Origin: Myxococcales bacterium | Lineage (GTDB): Bacteria > Myxococcota > Kuafuiibacteriia > Kuafuiibacteriales > Kuafuiibacteriaceae | Assembly (NCBI GenBank): GCA_019634385.1 | Contig: JAHQVK010000039.1 | Location: forward strand, 1 to 55,321 | DNA length: 55,321 nucleotides | Direction of reading: 5' to 3' | Shown here: positions 25,834 to 34,273 of the stretch, piece by piece | Layout: each line of letters begins with the position of its first letter | Numbering within the stretch: position 1 is the first letter of the stretch | The notes under the pieces: generated by a model | What the model saw: only the letters and a program-made list of their open reading frames with translations | The model's database searches: none | What the model was told of the DNA's origin: nothing | Program-made: the position numbers and the translations under genes

Positions 25834-28800
25834 CAGTTCAAATCCACATTTAGACCGAGAGAGACTTGGCGTCCTCGGTAGTAAGATCTCACGATGCGTT
25901 CGATGTTATCAACCTCGTCAAACTGCGTTACCCTTTGGAGGGGATCCAGCAGATTTGTGGCTTTGAACTTGAGAGCAAAGCGACCGAAAGCCCAACTGGC
26001 AACAAAATTGAGTCGGTCGAAGGGCTGCTCGTAAATATCTGGTTGCCCAAACTGACCTACCGCCCATATGCGCGGCCCGAAGAGGTTGTACAAAACGGAA
26101 AGTGATAGACCGGAGCCTGGATTGTCGTAACCTAACTGAGCATTGATCACCCACGGAGATTGGAGGGCCAGAGCCCGAGTCTTACTGGTGAGAACCCCGC
26201 CTGTTTCACCGGGGACGAATATGAACTCATCTGGTAATGATACTTCAGAGAAGACCGCCGTAAAGTTACCCGCAAAGTATAGATCAGCTAGGACCGAATG
26301 TAAGAAGCCAAACTCGATACGACTTTCGATTTCTCCCCCTATGTTGAAAGCTTCGGGAATGTTGTTAGGGATGTATCTAGTTGTTGCGCCGGTGAGGACT
26401 TGCTGCTCAATCGGGTCTGAGAAGTATTTGTAGAAACCAGATAAGGAAAAGGACTCACCGGGTGATGGATACCACTCGTAGCGAAGATCTAGGTTGGTGA
26501 TCGTGGTGCCCTTGATGTCTGTGTTGCCTGAGAATTCGATGTTTCCAGATAGATCTTGAGATATAGCTGGAGAGAGTTCTCGGAAAATGGGTCGGGAAAC
26601 GGTCTGACTGGCTGCAAGTCGTAGCTGCATATTCTCCACAAACTCCCAGGTCAGGGTTGCGGCAGGCATGACATTAAACATAGATAGATCTGCGGACTCA
26701 TTGGGAGTGGTTTCTCCTGGCCTGAAGGTACTGAGTTCTACTTGGAAGCTCTCAACACGGGCTCCTAAGAGCAGGTGGAGATTTTCCGTGAATCCAAGAT
26801 CTCCCATCAAATAGCCACCAACGAGTACCTGGTTGGCATCATAGGAGTCATTGTCGAGAGTAATTTCTGTCAAGCCAAAACCGGCTGGTCCGTCAGGGTT
26901 TAGCAAAGTGTCAGGATTGAAGATTTGATCCGGTAAGGTCGTGAGATCAACATCAGGAACATTATCCTGGGAGCCGCGATCCTGGTAGAGATAGCGTAAC
27001 CGGCGAGTGTCCACATTGCGATCTTTTAGTAGCAAAGAAAAGCCACTTTTAAATTTCGTTTCGGTCTTTCCAAATAGTTGGATGGGTAGGGTGATATCCA
27101 GACTCAGGTCATGGTTGAGCTCCTCAAGGGCGGAATAGAATCGCTGGTTTTGCTGGTCTTGAGTATTAGCTATATATATAGCATTTCGAACAGTCCCGGT
27201 ATCGCGGTCATCAAGCGGGTTGCTCCTTGTTTGATAGGTGATCTCTCTTCGGTCCGGTTCATCCCGAGTGGCGTAAGAGAACATGTAGCGCCATTCCAAT
27301 CGAAGTTGAGCAGGAGAGATATCTTGGTGTTCGCCTCGCAGTTGAGCAGTGAGGAGCTGTTGCTCAATCCACTGAATTCGCGTAACCCTTGTGACTTGTC
27401 CGAGCGTGTTGTCTGTACCATATTGCAGAAAAGAATTAGATTCCGAAATCCTATTGATGGCAATTGTGGTAGCAATGTTATGGTCTTTTGCTAGTTCGTA
27501 GTTGATGAGAGCCAGGCCCCCGAGGCTGATCGTATTGAGAGTACTGAGACGGCCATAGCCAAGGAGAGGGCGCAGAGCCCCTCCTTGAAGTCGAAATTGA
27601 TTGACAACAGATTTTTCTGAAAACCAGTTATTACCATAAGTTAGACCAACAAGCATCCCGATGGATTGTCGGCCGAGCGGGACAGTCCCGCCTAGGGTTA
27701 GACCAAGGCCAACATTGGGGGGGATATCACGGCTGGTTACGGAAAAGTCGTTGTTAAGATCGATCGCTAGGGCTTGCCGTTCCTCGCGAGAAAAAAACTC
27801 AGCGTCGATGTTGCCTCGATCAAGCGCTGCTTGAAAGGTACCATTGGGTGATCGTTCATTGGTTCCAAAACCGAGCCAGTCTGTGGAGGTGCCGTCCTGA
27901 CTTACAGAATTGGTGAAGGTTGTTCTATCCAGATGACTGGTGGACGCTGAGATCGAAAAGACGAAGTCTTTTGGGGGAGCACGGGTACGGATATTGACCG
28001 TCCCGCCACCAAACTCACCAGGCAAGTCGGGGGAGAAAGTTTTTTGCACAACCAGCGAGCCGATGATCGCTGCTGGAAAGATGTCGAGGGGCACGACTCG
28101 CCGTTCAGGATCCGGAGAAGGAAGGGACGAGTTATCTAATAGAGTTGTGGTGTATCGTTCGCCTAGACCACGAACATAGACATATCGTCCGTCTACGAGT
28201 GTGATCCCAGTGACCCGTTGGAGGGCAGCAGCAGCGTCAGAGTCACCTGATTTAGCAATTTGATCTGCGCCCAATAGATCAGCTACCGAACTAGATTCCC
28301 GTCGTTCTTCGAGCACAAAGACAGTACCTCCGGTGAGTTTGGGAATCGAAACTACAAAGGTTTGACTTGCACTGGCCGCGGGAATGACACTCACGGATAT
28401 ACTTTTAGTCTCATTTGGGGGTACAACGATGCTAGTGATGGTCTTTGTGCTGTAGTCGGGATGAATCACGGTGATGTCCACTGTTGTTGCGGGTACATCA
28501 TGCAATACAAACTGACCCTCGACCGAGGTTCTTGCTTTGATTGGGCTTCCACGGACAAATATCTGAGCATCAATGACCGGGAGCCCACGGTCATTGGATA
28601 TAATACCTTCGATGTTGCCCAGTTCCGCGGTATCATTTGCTAATGTACCTTTACCTACCGCGGTTTCAATATCTAGCACCGATCGGCTGGACTTGGTATA
28701 AGTAGCAATAATTTCGAGTGATCGTCCAGCTTCTACTGGGAATGAAGGGGTTCGCTCGGAAGGCAGGCCATCCTTCTCTAAAGATAAAGTTATCTGCCCG

Positions 28801-29024
28801 GCCGGAACCTGAATGGTGGCCACACCTTCTTCGTCGGTTTCGCCAACAACAATGTTGCCGACTCGAACACGTACATGTTCTACAGGCAATCCATTGAGAT
28901 CAAAAACAAGAACAACAATTTCGCCAGTGCGAGCATCCTCTTGAGCGATTACTTGAAAAGTCCCTAATGATAGATAAAGACAGATATTGATGCAAGTAAT
29001 ATAACACAGACGGAACAGAGACAT
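25833..29024 (-). CDS. TonB-dependent outer-membrane receptor with two carboxypeptidase-regulatory-like domains
   Basis: Outer-membrane active transporter of about 1063 residues. A signal peptide (SLFRLCYITCINICLYLSLG..VIAQ) is followed by two Ig-like carboxypeptidase-regulatory domains (GEIVVLVFDLNGLPVEHV.. and GIISNDRGLPVIDAQIFVRG). The plug starts around DQIAKSGDSDAAAALQRV, with YVRGLGERYTTTLLDNSSLP and SPDLPGEFGGGTVNI. The beta-barrel ends in RGRQVSLGLNVDLN. I chose ATG 29024, two bases after the TPR gene stop; ATG 29036 or 29057 would overlap that gene. Its own TonB2 energiser lies directly upstream. The substrate is unknown. Confidence 0.92.
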   Translation of the reverse strand: MSLFRLCYITCINICLYLSLGTFQVIAQEDARTGEIVVLVFDLNGLPVEHVRVRVGNIVVGETDEEGVATIQVPAGQITLSLEKDGLPSERTPSFPVEAGRSLEIIATYTKSSRSVLDIETAVGKGTLANDTAELGNIEGIISNDRGLPVIDAQIFVRGSPIKARTSVEGQFVLHDVPATTVDITVIHPDYSTKTITSIVVPPNETKSISVSVIPAASASQTFVVSIPKLTGGTVFVLEERRESSSVADLLGADQIAKSGDSDAAAALQRVTGITLVDGRYVYVRGLGERYTTTLLDNSSLPSPDPERRVVPLDIFPAAIIGSLVVQKTFSPDLPGEFGGGTVNIRTRAPPKDFVFSISASTSHLDRTTFTNSVSQDGTSTDWLGFGTNERSPNGTFQAALDRGNIDAEFFSREERQALAIDLNNDFSVTSRDIPPNVGLGLTLGGTVPLGRQSIGMLVGLTYGNNWFSEKSVVNQFRLQGGALRPLLGYGRLSTLNTISLGGLALINYELAKDHNIATTIAINRISESNSFLQYGTDNTLGQVTRVTRIQWIEQQLLTAQLRGEHQDISPAQLRLEWRYMFSYATRDEPDRREITYQTRSNPLDDRDTGTVRNAIYIANTQDQQNQRFYSALEELNHDLSLDITLPIQLFGKTETKFKSGFSLLLKDRNVDTRRLRYLYQDRGSQDNVPDVDLTTLPDQIFNPDTLLNPDGPAGFGLTEITLDNDSYDANQVLVGGYLMGDLGFTENLHLLLGARVESFQVELSTFRPGETTPNESADLSMFNVMPAATLTWEFVENMQLRLAASQTVSRPIFRELSPAISQDLSGNIEFSGNTDIKGTTITNLDLRYEWYPSPGESFSLSGFYKYFSDPIEQQVLTGATTRYIPNNIPEAFNIGGEIESRIEFGFLHSVLADLYFAGNFTAVFSEVSLPDEFIFVPGETGGVLTSKTRALALQSPWVINAQLGYDNPGSGLSLSVLYNLFGPRIWAVGQFGQPDIYEQPFDRLNFVASWAFGRFALKFKATNLLDPLQRVTQFDEVDNIERIVRSYYRGRQVSLGLNVDLN

Positions 29025-29026
29025 AG

Positions 29027-30232
29027 TTAACTGCATTTCCAAAAAGATTGCCGACATTCCTCGGCGAACTTGCGAAGTTCTACGCTCTTCTCGAACAAAG
29101 AACTGTCGGTGATAAGAGAAAGAAGGTACTCCATGCGCTGAAAGTTACCGGTGCGGTAGAAGGCGTAAGCCAATGCATACACGAGGCTTTCGTCCTTCAG
29201 GAGATCCAAGCGTTCAATCCTAGTATATAGTGAGGTGGCTGCCTCAAAGTGTTGCTTTTCAAGTAGGATGATGAGTCGTTGGCGGACTTTTTGGGGTTGG
29301 TCATCTATCCTTGAATTCATCCGGTAAGCTCGAATAAAGTGCTTGGCTTTGATGTAGAGCTCCGCTGCGCTTCTGGCGCTTTCTGGGTCCACCAATGCCA
29401 CCGGATACAAAATATCTCCTGCTGAGAGGGGTTGCTCCTTTTCAAAGTAGGCAAGAGCGAGGCGGTTTCTCAGGTCAAGATCCAACGGATAGATGAGTGC
29501 TGCTTGCTCTAAAAGCAATGCAGCACGCTCTGGTTGTTTGGCTTTTATCAATGCAGTGGCAAGTGCTGCGTAGTCCTCACTAGTGGACTCTCCACGCTCA
29601 AAAAATGTTTGTGCCTCGGTGATAGCTGTCTGGTGAAGGCCTAAGTCTACCAATAAAAGAATACGCTTTCGGGCGATAATTTCGTTATCTGGTAAGGTTT
29701 TATATCCTTGGTCCATGACGAGATAGGCTTGGCTTTTGTCTCCGTTTTCATAGTGAGCAGTAGACTCGATGATGAATCGATTCGGCAAAATTGCGGCACT
29801 GGGAGGTACGTTTTGAATCACCTCCAGAGCCTCCTTAGGACGCTTCATCTCAATGAACGCATTGGCTCGTTGAAGATAGATTCCTGGTTGAAGGTCGCCG
29901 AGTTCAATTGCTTTGGCGTAGGCTTTTTGAGCGTCGTCCCATTGAGATAATTTGTAGTAACTAATACCAATCAGTCGCCAAAACTCCATTTCGGCGACAC
30001 CTTCTTCCGCCAGATCTACCTGCTGAAGAGAGGCCAAGGCTCGGTCGTAGTGTTGATCCTGAAGCATGCGCTTTGCAAGATTGATGAGATCGACGTTGGT
30101 GGGACCATGCGCATCATTGGTCTCTTCTTGAGCATACGCGGTCTGAATTATGGGTAAGAGACCACTGAGGGCGACTATGGTCATGAGACATGAGGCCTTC
30201 CGCCTCATGATGACTTTAGTGGGGATACACAT
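29027..30232 (-). CDS. Periplasmic TPR protein of the TonB2 system (TtpB-like)
   Basis: 401 residues with an N-terminal signal peptide (MRRKASCLMTIVALSG..TAYA) and about ten helical tetratricopeptide units (YDRALASLQQVDLAEEGVAE, FWRLIGISYYKLSQWDDAQ, AYAKAIELGDLQPGIYLQRA and others). A TPR protein is the standard last gene of TonB2-type operons (for example in Vibrio), where it is thought to assist the TonB2 complex. ATG 30232 has a GAGG ten bases upstream; ATG 30208 starts nearer the signal peptide. It follows tonB by 12 bases and precedes the receptor gene by two. Confidence 0.85.
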   Translation of the reverse strand: MCIPTKVIMRRKASCLMTIVALSGLLPIIQTAYAQEETNDAHGPTNVDLINLAKRMLQDQHYDRALASLQQVDLAEEGVAEMEFWRLIGISYYKLSQWDDAQKAYAKAIELGDLQPGIYLQRANAFIEMKRPKEALEVIQNVPPSAAILPNRFIIESTAHYENGDKSQAYLVMDQGYKTLPDNEIIARKRILLLVDLGLHQTAITEAQTFFERGESTSEDYAALATALIKAKQPERAALLLEQAALIYPLDLDLRNRLALAYFEKEQPLSAGDILYPVALVDPESARSAAELYIKAKHFIRAYRMNSRIDDQPQKVRQRLIILLEKQHFEAATSLYTRIERLDLLKDESLVYALAYAFYRTGNFQRMEYLLSLITDSSLFEKSVELRKFAEECRQSFWKCS

Positions 30233-30244
30233 TTATAGAAAGCC

Positions 30245-30871
30245 TCACTGGAAAGGAAATGTGAGTTCGTAGGACATGGCGACGCGTTGCCCGCTATAGG
30301 TTGCTGGGTCACAATTCCAGGTAGAAATACGGGAAGTTACCGCATCATCAAAGATGCCCTTGGGTTCTGATTCGATGATACGAATGCCTTCCAGGCGACC
30401 GTTTACGGCTACGAGTGCGCGGACCTTTACCTTACCAGTGATGCCTCGACGAACTGCTTGGTTAGGCGGAATTGGGAGCGGTTGGCCGCTACAGTCTGGT
30501 TTGGCATCGACAGTATCTGCGGTCATAACCAGATCTTTAACCTCGTCAGCTCCTCCCATAACTTCATTGCCAAGACCGGCGAGATCGGCAGCAGAAAACA
30601 CTGCCAGCCCTCCGCCCAGTCCTGATAGATTGGTAGCCAAGCTAGGGGTTGGGGCCTGGCGACTACGTGCGGGCCGTGGTCGAGGCTTGGGTTTGGGCGG
30701 AGGGGGCTTTGTCTCTTTTTTCTTTTGCTGAGGAACAAAGTCTATGCTGGTGCTTTGGCGAGCCTCCTCGGGGCGGTGAGATTTCGCATTCATGATAACC
30801 AGCGCCATTCCCAGCACTATAGTACCAGCCACTGCAAAAATTGTGGCGGTGATGTGGCGTCCGAAGAACAT
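30245..30871 (-). CDS. tonB: TonB-like energy transducer (TonB2 type)
   Basis: Short TonB of about 208 residues. It has one N-terminal membrane anchor (TATIFAVAGTIVLGMALVIM), a Pro/Lys-rich periplasmic stretch (KKKETKPPPPKPKPRPRP), a Gly/Ala linker, and a C-terminal TonB fold with GITGKVKVRALVAVNGRLEG and FDDAVTSRISTWNCDPA, ending SYELTFPF. It carries the proton-gradient energy from ExbB/ExbD to the receptor. The start at ATG 30871 is decided by a perfect GGAGGT seven bases upstream, lying in the end of exbD. The open frame extends to 30952, but that part overlaps exbD. The gap to exbD is one base. Confidence 0.92.
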   Translation of the reverse strand: MFFGRHITATIFAVAGTIVLGMALVIMNAKSHRPEEARQSTSIDFVPQQKKKETKPPPPKPKPRPRPARSRQAPTPSLATNLSGLGGGLAVFSAADLAGLGNEVMGGADEVKDLVMTADTVDAKPDCSGQPLPIPPNQAVRRGITGKVKVRALVAVNGRLEGIRIIESEPKGIFDDAVTSRISTWNCDPATYSGQRVAMSYELTFPFQ

Positions 30872-30872
30872 C

Positions 30873-31283
30873 TTAGCTACCTCCATATTCTTTTTCAGTG
30901 GCCACGGCGACGTCCGCTGCTCCCGCCAAGCGAAGCTGGTCAATAGCTTCAATCAACCGCTCAATAGGTACTTTGCGGTCAGCTATGACCAATACATTTT
31001 TATCTGCTCCACCGCGAAAAGCATCGCGAACTTTTGATTGAAGCATCCACGCCTTTACCGGTATCCCATCTAAATATAGGGCACCGGCCTGATCAATATT
31101 GACTCGAAGGGCCTTGGTTGATGCGGGTGCGGCGCTTGCGGCAGACGGACGTTTTATCTCTACCTTGGCATCCTTGACGAAGGTTGTAGAGACCATAAAG
31201 AAGATGAGAAGAATAAAGACCATGTCAATAAGAGGACTCAGATCGATGTCTGTATTACGATCCTTTTTCTTAAAGCCTTTCAT
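30873..31283 (-). CDS. exbD: Biopolymer transport protein ExbD
   Basis: 136-residue inner-membrane subunit. A short cytoplasmic head (KKKDRNTDIDLSPL) leads into a single membrane helix with the proton-path Asp (PLIDMVFILLIFFMVS), then a small periplasmic domain (LRVNIDQAGALYLDG, NVLVIADRKVPIERLIEAID). Its start overlaps the exbB stop (ATGA at 31280-31283), and its stop region carries the ribosome site for tonB. Confidence 0.95.
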   Translation of the reverse strand: MKGFKKKDRNTDIDLSPLIDMVFILLIFFMVSTTFVKDAKVEIKRPSAASAAPASTKALRVNIDQAGALYLDGIPVKAWMLQSKVRDAFRGGADKNVLVIADRKVPIERLIEAIDQLRLAGAADVAVATEKEYGGS

Positions 31284-31873
31284 ACTTCGACTTCCTGCGT
31301 GAGAACGTCTTTCATGACAGTGAGTTTTTCTTCGATTATTTGCTGTTGACGGTCGAGCATACGACCGATGAGTAATCCAGGAACGGCTACCACAAGTCCC
31401 ATTTGGGTTGAAAAAAGGGCTTCAGAGATACCTCCAGCTACCCCTCCGCCGGTTTGACTGATGAGTGTATTACTTCCCAACGAGTCGAAGGTTTCTATCA
31501 TGCCGGTTACGGTGCCTAAGAGACCGAGTAAGGGTGCCGCCTGTACAAGCGCGGTTGCCAACTTAGAAAATTGACCGAGCTCTGCGGAGATAGCTCCAAA
31601 AACCTCGTCTAAAAATGGTGGTAGCTCTTTTTTGGGGGCTTGGAGGAGAACTACGCCAGCCACGGCTGCACGCTGTAGTACACCTTTTGGTTGTGAAATT
31701 TTTCCCTCCTGGGCCGCCCGTATCAGGCTACGGACATCTCGTCTGGATCCGAGCAGGAGCATGTACGCCCTATAGCCTAGACAATACCAAACGACGATTG
31801 CGCTCATTACGAGAGGTATCGCTACAAAACCTCCCTTCCCGAGGAGGATCATCAGTTCCTCTACATAGTTCAT
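31280..31873 (-). CDS. exbB: MotA/TolQ/ExbB proton channel family protein (ExbB2)
   Basis: 197 residues with three membrane segments: VAIPLVMSAIVVWYCLGY near the N-terminus, then the signature ALVQAAPLLGLLGTVTGMIETFD, then GGISEALFSTQMGLVVAVPGLLIG. This is the compact ExbB of the ExbB/ExbD motor. It starts 12 bases after the stop of the longer TtpC-like paralogue and overlaps exbD by four bases. Confidence 0.95.
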   Translation of the reverse strand: MNYVEELMILLGKGGFVAIPLVMSAIVVWYCLGYRAYMLLLGSRRDVRSLIRAAQEGKISQPKGVLQRAAVAGVVLLQAPKKELPPFLDEVFGAISAELGQFSKLATALVQAAPLLGLLGTVTGMIETFDSLGSNTLISQTGGGVAGGISEALFSTQMGLVVAVPGLLIGRMLDRQQQIIEEKLTVMKDVLTQEVEV

Positions 31874-31885
31874 GGCGCGCCCCTA

Positions 31886-33310
31886 TTACTCCGCCTGTGG
31901 AACATCTGGTGCACCCACCCGGCCATGAGCGGGACTCCCGAGGCCTCGGTACGCGTTGACGATCCGAAGCGCGGCTTGCTCAATATCTCCGAGCAGTGCA
32001 TCTGCGCGGGCTGTTAGAAGGTTGCCTAAGAGGAGAGAAGGAATCGCGACGATCAATCCCAATTGAGTGGTGATCAGCGCTTCTGAGATCCCTCCGGACA
32101 GCATGCGGGGGTCGCCGGTGCCGAACTCGGTAATCACATCGAAGGTGGCGATCATCCCGGTCACCGTACCAAGCAGGCCAAGGAGCGGCGCGACAGCAGC
32201 AATGACCGAGATGGCAGTCCCGAATCGTTCGATCGCTGGTGATTCATCGAGGAGGGCCTCCTGCACGGCATCTTCGAGGATATCTCGGGGCCGATCGAGG
32301 TTGGCAATGGTGACTTGGAGAACCCGAGCTGTAGCTCCGCGTTTGAGGTCCACCATCGCTTTGGCCGTGTCGAGTCGCTTAGCGGCTACGTCGGGGAGGA
32401 CCTTGTTCACCAAGCTGGTTGTAGAGGCACCTTGCATTAGCAGGGTTAGGGCTCGTATAGCAGCCATTAGCACGGCTGCGAAGCCGAGGGATACGATGAC
32501 CCAACCTACGGCACCGCCCGCTTTCATGACTGAAGAGAAGGTCTTTTCCTTTTTGCGGGCGACGGCAGTTTCGGTGCTCTCAAATAAGAAAAGTCGGAGA
32601 AAATCTTTTGGTTCTCTTTTGATGAGGGCATTTGCGGTCTCGACCGCTGGGTCGGGCCATATCTTGAGACGACCACCTCCGGCCGGAGCGAGAGCACCAG
32701 AAGCGCTGCTACTGACACCAACGGCAGCCACTTGCCCGATGAGTTGGACTTTACCTTCTACCTGGGTACCGTCTTCCGTATAAAAGGTATCTTTTAGGGT
32801 GGTTTGCTGCCCGCCTACTCTTAGCAGTTTAGCTATCCCTTGAAAGAGCGCTTCTAAAGTAGGGACCAATTTCCCAGGATCCTTGCCTGCGTTTTTGGGT
32901 AGAGCGGGCACGGTAAATCCAGCGGCTTCGACCGGTTCTCGTCCGCGAGATAGAGTTTCGAGGAGTAAGTCCAGTTTGCTGGTGTTAGCATCAGAGCGCT
33001 CGGCCTCGATCAATGTTTGCTCCACCTGGTTAGCTTGTTCACGAAGACCAAGGGCATCTCGCTCAATTTTTTCGACTTCCGCGGTGGCTTTCCGAATATG
33101 CTGATCCCTGCGCCGTTGGAGATCAGTTTTGCGCTGGAGAAGAGCTTTTTTTTCTGCCTTGAGAAAGGCCAGTTCCTTCAGGTAGGCCCGCTCTAGGGCA
33201 GCGGGATCAACCGTGGCTGGTTTGGGAGTAGGTGTGGGTGCAGGTTGGGCCAGCGCCAACTTAGGCAAAAGCCCTAAAGATACAGCTAAAACTAGTTGAA
33301 TAGATGTCAA
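31886..33310 (-). CDS. TtpC-like long ExbB paralogue
   Basis: About 474 residues. A signal peptide (IQLVLAVSLGLLPKLALA) is followed by a Pro/Thr spacer, a long periplasmic coiled coil (about 40-130, AFLKAEKKALLQRKTDLQRR) and a small domain. The C-terminal MotA/TolQ/ExbB domain has VIAAVAPLLGLLGTVTGMIATFD and SEALITTQLGLIVAIPSLLLG. In Vibrio the equivalent TtpC is required for TonB2 function. I prefer TTG 33310, preceded by GAGGTGG and starting right at the signal peptide. ATG 33415 is in frame, but it adds 35 residues encoded largely by a decayed repeat (33352-33385). Confidence 0.9.
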   Translation of the reverse strand: MTSIQLVLAVSLGLLPKLALAQPAPTPTPKPATVDPAALERAYLKELAFLKAEKKALLQRKTDLQRRRDQHIRKATAEVEKIERDALGLREQANQVEQTLIEAERSDANTSKLDLLLETLSRGREPVEAAGFTVPALPKNAGKDPGKLVPTLEALFQGIAKLLRVGGQQTTLKDTFYTEDGTQVEGKVQLIGQVAAVGVSSSASGALAPAGGGRLKIWPDPAVETANALIKREPKDFLRLFLFESTETAVARKKEKTFSSVMKAGGAVGWVIVSLGFAAVLMAAIRALTLLMQGASTTSLVNKVLPDVAAKRLDTAKAMVDLKRGATARVLQVTIANLDRPRDILEDAVQEALLDESPAIERFGTAISVIAAVAPLLGLLGTVTGMIATFDVITEFGTGDPRMLSGGISEALITTQLGLIVAIPSLLLGNLLTARADALLGDIEQAALRIVNAYRGLGSPAHGRVGAPDVPQAE

Positions 33311-33351
33311 CGGAATGCGCCACCTCGCAAGATTGCAAAGTGAAGAACAAT

Positions 33352-33385
33352 AACTTGGGCTCAGCTCAAGCTGTTTCTGTTGTGG
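33352..33385 (-). repeat. Decayed half of cloverleaf repeat (type 1) in the TonB2 operon
   Basis: On the minus strand CACAACAGAAACAGCTTGAG followed by CTGAGCCCAAGTT matches the left arm of the full repeats (CTACAGCAGAAATCACTTGG then GTTGAACCCAAGTT) at about 26 of 34 positions. It lies just after the DUF3450 stop and before the preferred ttpC start. It may be an old insertion that separated the two genes or added an N-terminal extension. Confidence 0.5.
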
Positions 33386-33417
33386 GGTAGCAAAGACATA
33401 TACTATCCATGACATGA

Positions 33418-34176
33418 TTATTGAGCCTCAGATAAAGCGTTAGGAATTTCGAAGAAGCCAACACGAATGCGTTTTTCCATCGCCTCAAACAGCTTCTTTA
33501 AACGGTCGATTTGGTCTTCATCGCTGTAGGGTGTGAATACCCAGTCGGATTCTTGACGCACGGCTCGGCCATAGGTTCCGGCCTCGGTTCTAAAGAACAT
33601 CATGACCATTCCCACCCGAGCGACATCAGCGAGGACGCTACGACCTTCTACGAGTATGTCTTGTTGATACATACCATTCTCTCGGGCTAAGCGGAGCTCG
33701 TCTTCCACTCTGGACCAGAGTCTGGATGCTGCAACGGAGGGCAAAATTTCATCCCGCTCGAGACTTTGCTGGAGTATTTCGAGGTCTTTAATACGATCGC
33801 TGACTCTGAATGGAATGCCGGAACGAATTGGTGCTTTAATGGTTTTGATCGCGTCGATTACCGCAGGCTTCAGGGTACTCTCGAGTTTGGCCGCTTCTCG
33901 GATTCGGTTTCGTACCTGCTCCAGCTCCTGCCGAAGCTGTTTGAACCGGAGGTCTTGTTGACGGCGGTCGGCTTCAAACTGGTTCTTACTTTGATTCAGG
34001 GTTTGGAGCTGCTGTTTTTCGTCGACTTTAAGTTCGTCAAGATCAACAGTTAGGGTCTCAACCTCCGACCTAAGTCGGGCTAGTTCAGCGGCCATCTTTT
34101 CTAAAGAAGCAGCCTGAGTGGGTGATGATAGTAGGGAAATAGAGAAGGTCAGTGCGAATAGATGTCTGATTGGCAT
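33418..34176 (-). CDS. DUF3450 periplasmic coiled-coil protein of the TonB2 system
   Basis: 252 residues with a signal peptide (MPIRHLFALTFSISLLSSPTQA) and a long coiled coil (about 30-110, EKMAAELARLRSEVETLTVD). The rest is typical of DUF3450 (GIPFRVSDRIKDLEILQ, GTYGRAVRQESDWVFTPYSD), whose genes stand next to ttpC in TonB2 operons. ATG 34176 has AAGG nine bases upstream; the longer frame begins with TTG at 34191. It is first in the energiser part of the operon, 98 bases after the beta-helix gene and behind a strong hairpin. Confidence 0.9.
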   Translation of the reverse strand: MPIRHLFALTFSISLLSSPTQAASLEKMAAELARLRSEVETLTVDLDELKVDEKQQLQTLNQSKNQFEADRRQQDLRFKQLRQELEQVRNRIREAAKLESTLKPAVIDAIKTIKAPIRSGIPFRVSDRIKDLEILQQSLERDEILPSVAASRLWSRVEDELRLARENGMYQQDILVEGRSVLADVARVGMVMMFFRTEAGTYGRAVRQESDWVFTPYSDEDQIDRLKKLFEAMEKRIRVGFFEIPNALSEAQ

Positions 34177-34219
34177 GGGAATGGCCTTCAAATGAAAATG
34201 TATTACAAGAGTAGATAAG

Positions 34220-34260
34220 AATATCCAGGGGACGGGTCTAAACCGAATCCCCTGGATATT
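34220..34260 (-). terminator. Strong hairpin between beta-helix gene and TonB2 genes
   Basis: A perfect 12-base stem, AATATCCAGGGG (34220-34231) with CCCCTGGATATT (34249-34260), encloses a 17-base loop. It lies 14 bases after the stop of the beta-helix gene on the minus strand. The following minus-strand sequence (CTTATCTACTCTTG) is only moderately T-rich, so it may be a partial terminator or an mRNA-stabilising 3' end that lowers expression of the distal transport genes. Confidence 0.7.
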
Positions 34261-34273
34261 AATACTTTAGGAT

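Noticed and set aside
32067..32783. 238-codon plus-strand frame
   Set aside because: Antisense to the TtpC-like gene; its composition is the shadow of the ExbB domain.
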